Below, in pieces: positions 1 to 7,463 of a stretch of DNA of 12,332 bases (position 1 is its first letter; each line of letters starts with the position of its first letter). The notes under the pieces were generated by a model. The model did not search any database, was not told the DNA's origin, and saw only the letters and a list, made by a program, of their open reading frames with translations. Both the position numbers and the translations under genes were made by a program. This DNA comes from Balneolaceae bacterium (lineage in GTDB: Bacteria > Bacteroidota > Rhodothermia > Balneolales > Balneolaceae): the NCBI GenBank assembly GCA_007123985.1, contig SLGA01000183.1, positions 1 to 12,332 of the forward strand, given 5' to 3'.

Positions 1-1
1 A

Positions 2-1270
2 ATTAAAGCCACCCATTGTACCCGAGACCGCATGCCCCGCATTATCTCTTACAGAAAAAAGATAATCAGCTTGAATAGGTATCTGATCGAGAAAATCTGC
101 AGATGCACGTACCCTTACGGAATCATCCCTGCTGTGATTTTGCAACCCTTCTACAGAAACATTCATATTATAAAATGAAATCTCACCTTCCCGTCCATGT
201 TGGGGATAAGTTTCGATATATCGCACACTGCCCGCTTCCCATCTGATCGTATCCACCGAAACTACAAAGGGTAGGTCAATTAACTGCTGTTGCGGCAGCA
301 ACCGGTGGTCACGCTCTTCCCGGGGGTATGTTTTATCTCTGTTGATAAGTATGTCCAGGTTCTCAATTATTATTGAGCTGAGAAGCAGCTCATCATCCTG
401 AAGCCATTTATTTATATCAAAACCGGTGGCTTTTACCGGACCTGCAGTAAAATTGTATTGATCGGATTGCACTCCCGCTTCTTCGGCAATTTGCGAAGCA
501 GACTTTTTGGGGATTAATTCTGATTTTGAAAAAGAGATCGATCTGTTTTTTGAATCAGTATTAAAGGAGTAGATAAACAGATGATATAGATTATCTTTGG
601 TAACAAAAGAGAGTGTATCCGTGCTGAACGTAAAATCTTCGAAATAGGAATGAATGGGCTTATCTGGCCCTGAAAAAGCAATATTCTCCACTGATGCCGA
701 AAGATCATTTATTCTGAAGGCAGGAGTTTCAGCATCTCTTTCCCGAAAGTAAGCGATGGTACTGTTTCGTAGTGCAACCTCCGAGACGAACATGGGAATT
801 ACAAATGGATCATCATTACTGTCGGTTTCATTAATTTCGGGAAAAGGAACAAGTTCAACATTCAGGCTATCAATTGTAAACGTTCCAAGTACCCACTCTC
901 TTCGTAAAACCAGCCGCAGCAAATTTACACCCATTACCGATGCTTCACCCAATTCAAACATTCGAATGGAATCGGTTCTTCTGGAAGGTTCAATTTCCGC
1001 GAAGGGTGTGGTGTGAGCAATTTTAACGTTACGAAGAGTAATTGCGGCCGGACGCACGGAAAAGCTGAAATCTTCAATCTCAATTTCTGCATGTGGAGCA
1101 AGTTGCTCGTTTACCTGGCTGATGAGAAGGTTTTTAGCCAGATCTTCGGCGTTTCTTACAAGGTAAATACCAATAATGGTTGTAAACACCAAGAAGCCAA
1201 TCATCAGATAGATGATTAGTTTAATTTTTGATGAAGACTTTTTTCTACCGGAGTTTTTATTATCGGTCAT
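2..1270 (-). CDS. AsmA/DUF748-like membrane-anchored protein, N-terminal part (runs off left edge)
   Basis: An uninterrupted reading frame of 423 codons begins at an ATG (1270) and is still open at the window edge, so the C-terminus is missing. The protein opens with a short basic cytoplasmic segment (residues 1-17, rich in Lys, Arg and Ser) and one hydrophobic helix (about 18-38). A long periplasmic region follows, rich in short beta strands. The stretch after the helix (a helix with VNEQLAPHAEIEIEDF, then strands with ITLRNVKI) is the arrangement typical of AsmA-like and DUF748 proteins, which have been linked to envelope lipid transport and outer-membrane homeostasis. The start is followed at once by the charged and hydrophobic anchor, which supports it. 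No Shine-Dalgarno sequence is visible. It lies 187 bp downstream of the S9 peptidase gene, behind a terminator, so it probably has its own promoter. The family call rests on architecture and local style; the exact subfamily is uncertain. Confidence 0.72.
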   Translation of the reverse strand, partial: MTDNKNSGRKKSSSKIKLIIYLMIGFLVFTTIIGIYLVRNAEDLAKNLLISQVNEQLAPHAEIEIEDFSFSVRPAAITLRNVKIAHTTPFAEIEPSRRTDSIRMFELGEASVMGVNLLRLVLRREWVLGTFTIDSLNVELVPFPEINETDSNDDPFVIPMFVSEVALRNSTIAYFRERDAETPAFRINDLSASVENIAFSGPDKPIHSYFEDFTFSTDTLSFVTKDNLYHLFIYSFNTDSKNRSISFSKSELIPKKSASQIAEEAGVQSDQYNFTAGPVKATGFDINKWLQDDELLLSSIIIENLDILINRDKTYPREERDHRLLPQQQLIDLPFVVSVDTIRWEAGSVRYIETYPQHGREGEISFYNMNVSVEGLQNHSRDDSVRVRASADFLDQIPIQADYLFSVRDNAGHAVSGTMGGFN

Positions 1271-1397
1271 TCATATGCTTTATGCGGTTGCTGTACAGTC
1301 TTTATGATACAAAAAGTAGTTTACTCTTTATTGGTTGGCATAACGCAGGCAGCAGTTATTTTCTGATAATACATTAACAGAAGTTGATGGTATCAGA

Positions 1398-1432
1398 ATA
1401 AAAAAGCCGAAGAAGAGTATCTCCTTCGGCTT
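1398..1432 (-). terminator. Rho-independent terminator of the S9 peptidase gene
   Basis: A perfect 9-bp stem (AAGCCGAAG at 1404-1412 pairing with CTTCGGCTT at 1424-1432) encloses an 11-nt loop. Read on the minus strand, it ends in a run of six T (1405-1400). It lies about 25 bp past the stop codon of the peptidase gene, in the right orientation, and separates that gene from the AsmA-like gene. Confidence 0.85.
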
Positions 1433-1457
1433 GTGAATAATCAATTAACATCCGGAA

Positions 1458-3530
1458 TTAATTCTGCTGTGGAACCGGTGCATCCCAGTGTGGCATGTCG
1501 GCGGTTCGGTCGCCTGTCATCAGGTAAGTGTCGAACCATTCGAGCATGCGATAGTTGTAGTCCAGTTTAGCGGCTGCGCGGCTGTTGCCGTGTCCCTCGC
1601 CGGGATACCACACCAGCCTTGCCGGAACATCAGGGCGCCGTACTTTCAGATGGCGGTACAGTTCGAGAGATTGTGCGGGATGAACACGGGTATCTTGAGC
1701 ACCATGCATAATCAGGATGGGGGTTTGAGCGCGGTTTACCCAGTAGATCGGGCTGCGTTGCAGGTATTCCATCCATTTTCTGTCGGATTCCCACATCCGC
1801 TCACGCGAGTGAACCAGGTAGAGCTCTTCGGGAATATCACTTGTTCCCCACTTTGAAAGGTTGTTGCTGATACCAACAAACATCACGGCAGCTGCAAAAC
1901 GGTCGGAGTAGTAGGTGCTCATCCAGGCTGAAGCGTACCCGCCGTAAGAGCCGCCGGTTACGCCAATTCTATCGGGATCGGCAATTCCCTGTTCAATCAG
2001 ATAATCCACACCATCTACTATATCATCGAACTCTTTCCCGGCTAAATCGGCCTGGCTGCTGAAAATAAACTCAATTCCCCTGCCTGTACTGCCGCGGTAA
2101 TTCGGGTAAAATACGGCATAACCTTTGGCAGCTGCCATTTGGCCGGGTATGCTGTATGCAGTGAGCCACCCGTTACTGTAATGGGCTTCGGGACCACCGT
2201 GTACCACAGTTATCAAGGGAACGGCCGTTCCCTCTTCGTAACCAACCGGGTAGATCAGCATTCCGTCTATCGTGAATTCATTGTCGCGGGTTTCGTACGA
2301 TACTACTACCTGGCGGCCCAATTCAACATTGTTAAGCCATGCATTATGATATGTTTTGCGTTCGGGTGATGAACTGCCGGCCGCGAGATGAAATACCTCT
2401 GATGGGTGCTCCGGCGAGCTTGCAACAAAGACAATATCACCATCTTCAGCCACGCTGAAAGAGCTTATTCCATGCGAATCTGCACGAAACTGTATGTTCT
2501 TATTTGAGCCGTTCATTTCGATGGTTCCCAGTACGGATGCAGTACTCTCACTTGCGAGAAACTGCAGCTCGTAATTACCTGTCCATTGGATTTGTTCATA
2601 TTTGCCTTCAAAACCTTCGTCAATAATTTGCGGAACACCACCACGCGCTGAAACAATCAAAATGCGACCGTCAATCGGATCGTTGATGTTGGCACCGGCG
2701 CGTAATGCAAGCCGCTGGCCATCGGGGCTCCAGGCTATCTGGCCGAGTTTCCCACGATTGTTAATCTCAGCGGAGATTTCCCGGGTTCTGTAATCAACAA
2801 TAAATACCTGTTGTGCCATAAACGAATCGTCAACACCCGGGGTTGGAGCAGCAGAAACGGCAAGCTGGCTGCCATCGGGGCTCCACTCAATCATATAGAT
2901 TGAGCCATCTACCTGAATCTGATGTGGATCATGGTTTTCGCGTGCTACATTGGTGATATACCCTTTTCTGTTAGCCTGGTTCTCTTCAAATACATCTGCC
3001 TGGTAGGGAAGTGGTGATGATGAGCGTTCTGCTTCCTCAAAAGCGGTAAATGCAATATGATTTCCATCGCCGTGCCAGGTGTAAGAGAGTATATTTCGTT
3101 CATAGCTGAAAATTTTCACTGCTTCTCCGCCATCAAGCGGCACTTCATAAAGAGACCGGGTAGAGTCGCCGGGGCGTTGCGCGAGAAATGAAACTGTTTT
3201 TGTACCCGGCCTAAATTGCACGGATGCAACGGAACCACTTGTGTAGTATGCCTTTTTGGTTCCTTGCTCAACATCCAGAATGTAAAGGTGGTTCTGGTTA
3301 GGGGCGTTCTCTTTGTAAGGGTCGGCCGGTACGCTCAATGTAAAGGCGATATGCATGCCGTCTTCAGAGATTACAGCCCCGTTAACTGCCTCCATTTCTG
3401 CGATATGCGCCGGCGTAATACCCTGCTGAGCAATCGCTGCTGTAATAAATAACAGTGAAATAAAAAGAGCCGAAAACGTGGAACGATACATTGTTTTCAG
3501 GTCGTACAGATGTAAATAGCTTCTGTTCAT
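1458..3530 (-). CDS. Secreted S9-family (prolyl oligopeptidase-type) serine peptidase
   Basis: A 690-residue protein made of a signal sequence, an N-terminal beta-propeller (about 40-400) and a C-terminal alpha/beta-hydrolase domain (about 410-675), the standard S9 layout and length. Propeller blades show TolB-like WSPDG motifs at 216-220 and 267-271. The catalytic triad is visible: Ser528 in GGSYGG, Asp613 in GAQDTR and His647 in GEGHG. HGGP (444-447) and NYRGSTGRG (477-485) are typical of the acylaminoacyl-peptidase-like (S9C) branch. The Glu-Glu pair that binds the free N-terminus in dipeptidyl peptidase IV is not apparent, so dipeptidyl activity should not be assumed. It probably cleaves short peptides in the periplasm. 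The start at 3530 may be too early: Met14 (3491) begins a textbook signal peptide with likely cleavage after Ala34 (AIA|QQ). Neither start has a Shine-Dalgarno sequence. The gene ends in a strong terminator and is probably monocistronic. Confidence 0.93.
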   Translation of the reverse strand: MNRSYLHLYDLKTMYRSTFSALFISLLFITAAIAQQGITPAHIAEMEAVNGAVISEDGMHIAFTLSVPADPYKENAPNQNHLYILDVEQGTKKAYYTSGSVASVQFRPGTKTVSFLAQRPGDSTRSLYEVPLDGGEAVKIFSYERNILSYTWHGDGNHIAFTAFEEAERSSSPLPYQADVFEENQANRKGYITNVARENHDPHQIQVDGSIYMIEWSPDGSQLAVSAAPTPGVDDSFMAQQVFIVDYRTREISAEINNRGKLGQIAWSPDGQRLALRAGANINDPIDGRILIVSARGGVPQIIDEGFEGKYEQIQWTGNYELQFLASESTASVLGTIEMNGSNKNIQFRADSHGISSFSVAEDGDIVFVASSPEHPSEVFHLAAGSSSPERKTYHNAWLNNVELGRQVVVSYETRDNEFTIDGMLIYPVGYEEGTAVPLITVVHGGPEAHYSNGWLTAYSIPGQMAAAKGYAVFYPNYRGSTGRGIEFIFSSQADLAGKEFDDIVDGVDYLIEQGIADPDRIGVTGGSYGGYASAWMSTYYSDRFAAAVMFVGISNNLSKWGTSDIPEELYLVHSRERMWESDRKWMEYLQRSPIYWVNRAQTPILIMHGAQDTRVHPAQSLELYRHLKVRRPDVPARLVWYPGEGHGNSRAAAKLDYNYRMLEWFDTYLMTGDRTADMPHWDAPVPQQN

Positions 3531-3772
3531 AACTGGTTTGTTTTAATTGATGTTAGTTTGTTTTCATCATTAAATATAAGAAAGTGTGGTTAAGTTCATT
3601 CAACGAAAATGGAGCAGAAAACCATCGGAAATTTGTGAGAAAAGACCTTTTTTTAACTTGTAGTATATACCAGGTTTCAAAAGATTCATAATGATTAGTT
3701 AATTGTATTTTGTTATTCTACACTTTTCAATGAAACATCACATCCACAGAACTACCGTAAATCAGAAATAAT
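3531..3772. other. Divergent intergenic region between S9 peptidase and alkaline phosphatase
   Basis: This AT-rich 242-bp gap must hold promoters for both flanking genes, which are read away from each other. A TATATTTA box faces the peptidase. On the phosphatase side no convincing -33/-7 pair could be settled. No Pho-box-like tandem direct repeat was recognised by eye. No gene is seen here. Confidence 0.6.
3571..3604 (-). promoter_or_regulatory. Candidate promoter of the S9 peptidase gene
   Basis: On the minus strand TATATTTA (3578-3571) matches seven of eight positions of the Bacteroidota -7 box TAnnTTTG. A TTG lies 22 nt upstream (3603-3601), slightly farther than the usual spacing to the -33 element. 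The box ends about 41 nt before the 3530 start. The match is in AT-rich DNA and could be chance. Confidence 0.3.
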
Positions 3773-5233
3773 ATGAGTTCAAAAACATTCAGCAGACGCG
3801 ATTTTTTAAAAACAGGAGCACTATCGGGCATAGCAATGGGTGGCGGAGCACTCGGTTTCACTCCCAGAAAATCAGAAATTAAATCAAGTTACGGGGATGC
3901 CAAGAACGTAATCTTTTTAGTGGTTGATGGTATGAGCGCCGGCACACTTGCCCTTGCAGATCTTGTGAAGCAGGCTCAATACGGTGAAAAAACAAACTGG
4001 ATCAAACTTTATGAGTCAGACAGGGAATACCATCGGGGTTTGATGGATATGGCCTCTCTTAACTCAGTGGTTACAGGGTCGGCTTCAGCGGCTTCATCGT
4101 GGGGAAGCGGCCATCGGATTAATAACGGTGCCGTTAACTGGGGTCCAAACGGTGAACAGTACAAAACCATTTGCGAAATTTTCAGAGATGCCGGAAAGGC
4201 CACGGGTTTGGTAACCACAACACGCCTCACACACGCAACCCCATCCGGCTTTGGAATCAATATGCCTGAACGCGGCATGGAAGACGAGATAGCCGTTCAA
4301 TACTCTGAGCGGAATTACGATGTATTAATGGGTGGTGGTGACAGACATTTTTCAGCCGACAGAAGATCTGACGGAAATGATGTTTATGGCACGTTTTCTC
4401 AGAACGGATATTCGGTTGTTAAAACGAAAGGCGAGCTAAATAATACCTCAAAGGATGGCAAGCTTCTGGGTATTTTCCATGATTCTCACCTCCCCTACAC
4501 GGTTGACCATAAAACGTTGCCCGATCTACAGCGTGATGTGCCAACACTGGCAGAGATGACCAATGAAGCACTTGACCGGCTGGAAAGAAACCCAAATGGA
4601 TTTATTCTTCAGATTGAAGGCGGCAGAGTAGATCATGCCGCACATGGAAATTGCCCTTCAGGCCTGGTTTACGATCAGATCGCTTTTGATGATGCCATCA
4701 AAACGGTTATGGATTATACGGACGGACGGGATGATACCCTGGTTATTATAACAACGGATCACGGAAATGCAAATCCGGGATTAAGCGGACTTGGAAGCGG
4801 TTATGGAGATTCACCCCATATGCTTGCAACACTTCATGAGTATAAACACAGTTTTGAGTGGATGTATGGCGAGCTCGATTTCCACTGGTCTGATAGCGCT
4901 GTGGGAAATCACGTTACCGTTAACCGTGTACGTGAGGTTATTGAATATGCCACGAATACCAAAATCACTGAAGATGAAGCGATTATGGCATTTCAGGCAT
5001 TTAAGGGTGAGTTCAGAGCGCCGTTTCGAAACAGGCAGGGTACGGCTGGTGTGTTATCGGGAATACTGGCAAACTACAATGGTATTTATTTTGTAAGCAC
5101 CAGCCATACGGCTGATTATGTAGAAATTGCCGCATGGGGGCCGGGTAGCGACCGAATCCCCACGTTTGTACGGAACACAGCCCTGTTCGATCTGATGGTT
5201 GATATGGCCGATGTTCGTGATTCTGCCGAATAA
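3773..5233 (+). CDS. Tat-exported alkaline phosphatase (PhoA/ALP superfamily)
   Basis: A 486-residue metal-dependent phosphomonoesterase. The N-terminus carries a perfect twin-arginine signal (SRRDFLK, residues 7-13) before a hydrophobic Gly/Ala-rich stretch, so it should be exported folded. Catalytic residues, by alignment to E. coli PhoA, are: Asp52 (D51), Ser103 nucleophile (S102), His154 (D153), Thr156 (T155), Arg167 (R166), Glu282 (E322), Asp287 (D327), His288 (K328), His291 (H331), Asp329-His330 (D369-H370) and His445 (H412). The spacing from Asp52 to Ser103 to His154 to Arg167 equals the E. coli spacing exactly. The His/His pair at positions 153 and 328 is the arrangement of mammalian enzymes. 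Two oddities stand out. Gly102 replaces the usual Asp before the nucleophile, and about 73 extra residues lie between the His330 and His445 ligands relative to E. coli. The ATG has an A-rich leader without Shine-Dalgarno. It likely releases phosphate from organic esters; regulation by phosphate is plausible, but no Pho box was seen. Confidence 0.95.
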   Translation: MSSKTFSRRDFLKTGALSGIAMGGGALGFTPRKSEIKSSYGDAKNVIFLVVDGMSAGTLALADLVKQAQYGEKTNWIKLYESDREYHRGLMDMASLNSVVTGSASAASSWGSGHRINNGAVNWGPNGEQYKTICEIFRDAGKATGLVTTTRLTHATPSGFGINMPERGMEDEIAVQYSERNYDVLMGGGDRHFSADRRSDGNDVYGTFSQNGYSVVKTKGELNNTSKDGKLLGIFHDSHLPYTVDHKTLPDLQRDVPTLAEMTNEALDRLERNPNGFILQIEGGRVDHAAHGNCPSGLVYDQIAFDDAIKTVMDYTDGRDDTLVIITTDHGNANPGLSGLGSGYGDSPHMLATLHEYKHSFEWMYGELDFHWSDSAVGNHVTVNRVREVIEYATNTKITEDEAIMAFQAFKGEFRAPFRNRQGTAGVLSGILANYNGIYFVSTSHTADYVEIAAWGPGSDRIPTFVRNTALFDLMVDMADVRDSAE

Positions 5234-5402
5234 ATTCGTTCACAATCTTAATAGCCTGAGTTTGATTAAAAACTCTCATCCTTCGTGAAATAGAGTCATT
5301 TTATTAAAGCGAATAATAATTCGGGTTGTTGAAAACTGGTAAATGGCCATCTTTCTGATTAGCAGATATAACCAAATGACTTTAACTACCCCCAAAACAA
5401 AA

Positions 5403-5419
5403 CACTTCCAAAGGAAGGG
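5403..5419 (-). terminator. Weak candidate terminator after the symporter gene
   Basis: On the minus strand a short hairpin (CTTCC, TTT loop, GGAAG; 5417-5405) is followed by a T-rich but interrupted tail (TGTTTTGTTTTG). It lies about 33 bp past the symporter stop. The five-pair stem is short for an intrinsic terminator. Confidence 0.3.
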
Positions 5420-5449
5420 AGTATCTCCTGTAGCAATTTAATATCTAAT

Positions 5450-6820
5450 TTATTTCATCTGTTTCTCAAAAACAGAAATGATCAGATAGGTTAAAATGGC
5501 ACAAATGAGAGATAGCAGATAGGCCCACTCCAATTCAAAGAGATACGTTGCGGAGAGCCATACTGTCATCGCTGTGAAAAGAGTTGCACCTGCGGAAAAC
5601 ATCCCACCAATTTTTGTGAAGAGGCCAAATACCACAATGGTGAATATTCCGGCAGTTCCGAAAGCGGCCGCATCCACCACAAGGTTATACACCCCTTCTG
5701 CGTTTGTGGCAATAATCCAGGCGAGCACCCCGAAAACAAGAACAAAAAACCGAGCCCAGCCCACTTTTTTGAACTCCGGCATATCGGGTTTGCTCTTTAC
5801 AACGATATTGTGTGATACCAGCGATGATGCCACAAGTAGTGCAGAATCAACCGTTGATAAAATTGCCGAAACCAGAGCACCGGCAAAAATAACATATAGC
5901 ACAGTGGGCATGTAGGTTTGAGCCATAATGGGGATGATCTGCTCGGTATCTTCAAGGCCGGGAACCAGGTGCAACCCTACCAATCCGATGAATGCAGGTA
6001 TCAAACCAAAACCGAGATACATGGAACCGGCTGCAATCGATGAACGCTGCGCAACTTTTGGAGAGCGTGTAGCAATTACCCGGGCCACCAGCTCTTGTGC
6101 TACAACCGACCCGCAAAGCGGAATTACCCAGATGTCTATCCGTTCAAGTAAGGATGTGCCGGGTGGCTGACGAAGCGTAAGCCGATCCGGATCAATGGAG
6201 TTCCAGACTCCGGCAATATCAGGTGTGTTGAACAGAACAAGGATAAAAAGCGAGATTAGCCCTACAATAAGTACAACTCCTTGTATCAGGTCGGTATAGG
6301 CTACGGCAAGTAAGCCACCTAAAATTGTATATACAATTACAATGGTTGCGGCAATCGCAATTGCAACTTCAAGCTCAAGGGTTGATGATGCGGTTAATAC
6401 CTGGCCAAAAGCACGAATCTGAGCGGCTGCCCACATCAGGGTAGAGGGCACCATCATAAAAACAGCAATCTTTTCCACTCCCGGGGAATATCGCTGCCGA
6501 AAGAGATCAGCCAGTGTGGTAAGCTTTCGTTTCCAGAGAGGAATGGCAAATACAATTCCCATCACAATCAGGCAGAGGCCAAAGCCGAAGGGATCGGCCG
6601 AGCCACCGGCCAGGCCGCCCGAGTAAATTGCACCGGACGCTCCGATTACACTCTCTGCGCCAAACCAGGTTGCAAAAATGGTAAATGTGCCGAGCGCATA
6701 GCCAAGTTTACGACCGGCAAGCAGGTAATCTTTCTCCGTTTTTATGAAACGGGAAACCCACCAGCCAATTCCAAGCTGAATGGATACATAGATTAAGATT
6801 CCGAGTAGCAGCCAGGTCAA
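5450..6820 (-). CDS. Sodium:solute symporter (SSS family), choline-transporter-like branch
   Basis: A 456-residue, strongly hydrophobic protein with about 12-13 membrane helices, the normal size for the SSS (SLC5-like) family. It should sit in the inner membrane and use the sodium gradient for uptake. GGLLAVAYTDLIQ (168-180) is the family hallmark. ATWFGAESVIGASGAIY (50-66), TLADLFRQRY (102-111) and AILSTVDSALLVASS (319-333) resemble the CHT/SLC5A7 choline-transporter branch more than PutP or SGLT. The last motif lies in the helix that carries the second sodium site in LeuT-fold members. The substrate cannot be assigned from sequence. The start is a TTG at 6820, because the codon directly upstream (6821-6823) is a TAA stop and the first in-frame ATG is Met87, after the second helix. 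The gene lies 144 bp downstream of the thioredoxin-like gene on the same strand. Nested inverted repeats sit directly before it. Confidence 0.93.
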   Translation of the reverse strand: MTWLLLGILIYVSIQLGIGWWVSRFIKTEKDYLLAGRKLGYALGTFTIFATWFGAESVIGASGAIYSGGLAGGSADPFGFGLCLIVMGIVFAIPLWKRKLTTLADLFRQRYSPGVEKIAVFMMVPSTLMWAAAQIRAFGQVLTASSTLELEVAIAIAATIVIVYTILGGLLAVAYTDLIQGVVLIVGLISLFILVLFNTPDIAGVWNSIDPDRLTLRQPPGTSLLERIDIWVIPLCGSVVAQELVARVIATRSPKVAQRSSIAAGSMYLGFGLIPAFIGLVGLHLVPGLEDTEQIIPIMAQTYMPTVLYVIFAGALVSAILSTVDSALLVASSLVSHNIVVKSKPDMPEFKKVGWARFFVLVFGVLAWIIATNAEGVYNLVVDAAAFGTAGIFTIVVFGLFTKIGGMFSAGATLFTAMTVWLSATYLFELEWAYLLSLICAILTYLIISVFEKQMK

Positions 6821-6821
6821 T

Positions 6822-6862
6822 TATTTTCGGAAATTTGTGATTAGTTACTAATTCCGAAAATA
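6822..6862. repeat. Nested inverted repeats immediately upstream of the symporter start
   Basis: A perfect 11-bp inverted repeat, TATTTTCGGAA (6822-6832) and TTCCGAAAATA (6852-6862), encloses a 19-nt spacer. Inside and touching the right arm is a second dyad, ATTAGT-T-ACTAAT (6840-6852). Neither orientation is followed by a T-run, so it is not a normal intrinsic terminator. The position, ending one base from the symporter start, fits an operator or a leader hairpin that could cover the TTG start. Confidence 0.6.
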
Positions 6863-6864
6863 TA
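6857..6864 (-). promoter_or_regulatory. Candidate -7 box for the symporter gene
   Basis: On the minus strand TATATTTT (6864-6857) matches seven of eight positions of TAnnTTTG and lies 36 nt before the TTG start. It overlaps one arm of the inverted repeat, so a protein bound there would block the promoter. No clear -33 partner was found. Confidence 0.28.
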
Positions 6865-6964
6865 GAAAATGGCGATTATTATGAGGGAAAAGTATTTCTA
6901 TTTATTGAGACGCAGCTTAGCAGATCGCATAATAGTTCATCTGACTCTGGTAATGGTCAGCATG

Positions 6965-7441
6965 CTAACTGCTTTTTTCAACAGCATTGTTCAAAAACCG
7001 TGAGAAACCAACAACATCCTGGTATCCCCGCCGTCTGTCAATTACATTACCTTCCCCATCCATCACAACGGTGAAGGGGTATGCGGTAACTCCCATACGT
7101 GCTGCAAAATCGCGTTCACTCATCTCCTCTCCCATAAAGACCAGTTTGTTTTCTGAGTGACCATTTACTTTTACAGGGTAAAAGTTGCGGTCAAGAATGG
7201 CGCGGATGGTTGGTGAGGGGTACACTTCTCTGTCCATTGCCCGGCAAAACTGGCAACCCACTTCAAAGATATCAATCATTACCAGGCGGTCACTGGCAGA
7301 TGCCTGCTGTATGGCATCCTGAAGGGGCATCCACTCCGGAGCATTTTCTATCTCTTTAGGGACAATCTGATCGAACGAGAAGTAGGCAAATATTGCGATA
7401 AAAAGAGCGATTGAAAATCCTATAATAGCTTTTCGTTTCAT
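6965..7441 (-). CDS. Membrane-anchored thioredoxin-fold protein (Thioredoxin_2-like)
   Basis: A 158-residue protein with one N-terminal hydrophobic helix (about 5-23, after MKRK) and a thioredoxin-like domain in the periplasm. The redox motif is Cys63-Gln-Phe-Cys66 in EVGCQFCRAMD, and the conserved cis-proline is Pro122 in TAYPFTVVMD. The segment with GEEMSERDFAARMGV (104-118) before the cis-Pro loop is typical of the SoxW/DsbD-gamma-like Thioredoxin_2 group rather than classic thioredoxin. It probably reduces or exchanges disulfides of exported proteins, held at the inner membrane by its helix; whether the helix is cleaved is unclear. No DsbD-like electron donor, cytochrome maturation gene or obvious client lies in the window. 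It is upstream of the symporter on the same strand with no convincing terminator between, so read-through is possible. The ATG start is well placed and lacks a Shine-Dalgarno sequence. Confidence 0.88.
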   Translation of the reverse strand: MKRKAIIGFSIALFIAIFAYFSFDQIVPKEIENAPEWMPLQDAIQQASASDRLVMIDIFEVGCQFCRAMDREVYPSPTIRAILDRNFYPVKVNGHSENKLVFMGEEMSERDFAARMGVTAYPFTVVMDGEGNVIDRRRGYQDVVGFSRFLNNAVEKSS

Positions 7442-7463
7442 ACTTAATCGAGGGTATCATTTT

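Noticed and set aside
514..1219. Short frames on both strands (514-708 minus, 756-1016 plus, 1013-1219 plus)
   Set aside because: They overlap the 423-codon AsmA-like frame, have low-complexity or unlikely compositions and no start signals.
3531..3772. Pho-box-type phosphate control of the alkaline phosphatase
   Set aside because: No pair of spaced direct repeats resembling a PhoB site was found by eye.
5258..5275. GAGTTT/AAACTC hairpin after the alkaline phosphatase
   Set aside because: Six AT-rich pairs and no T-run after the stem in either direction, so not supportable as a terminator.
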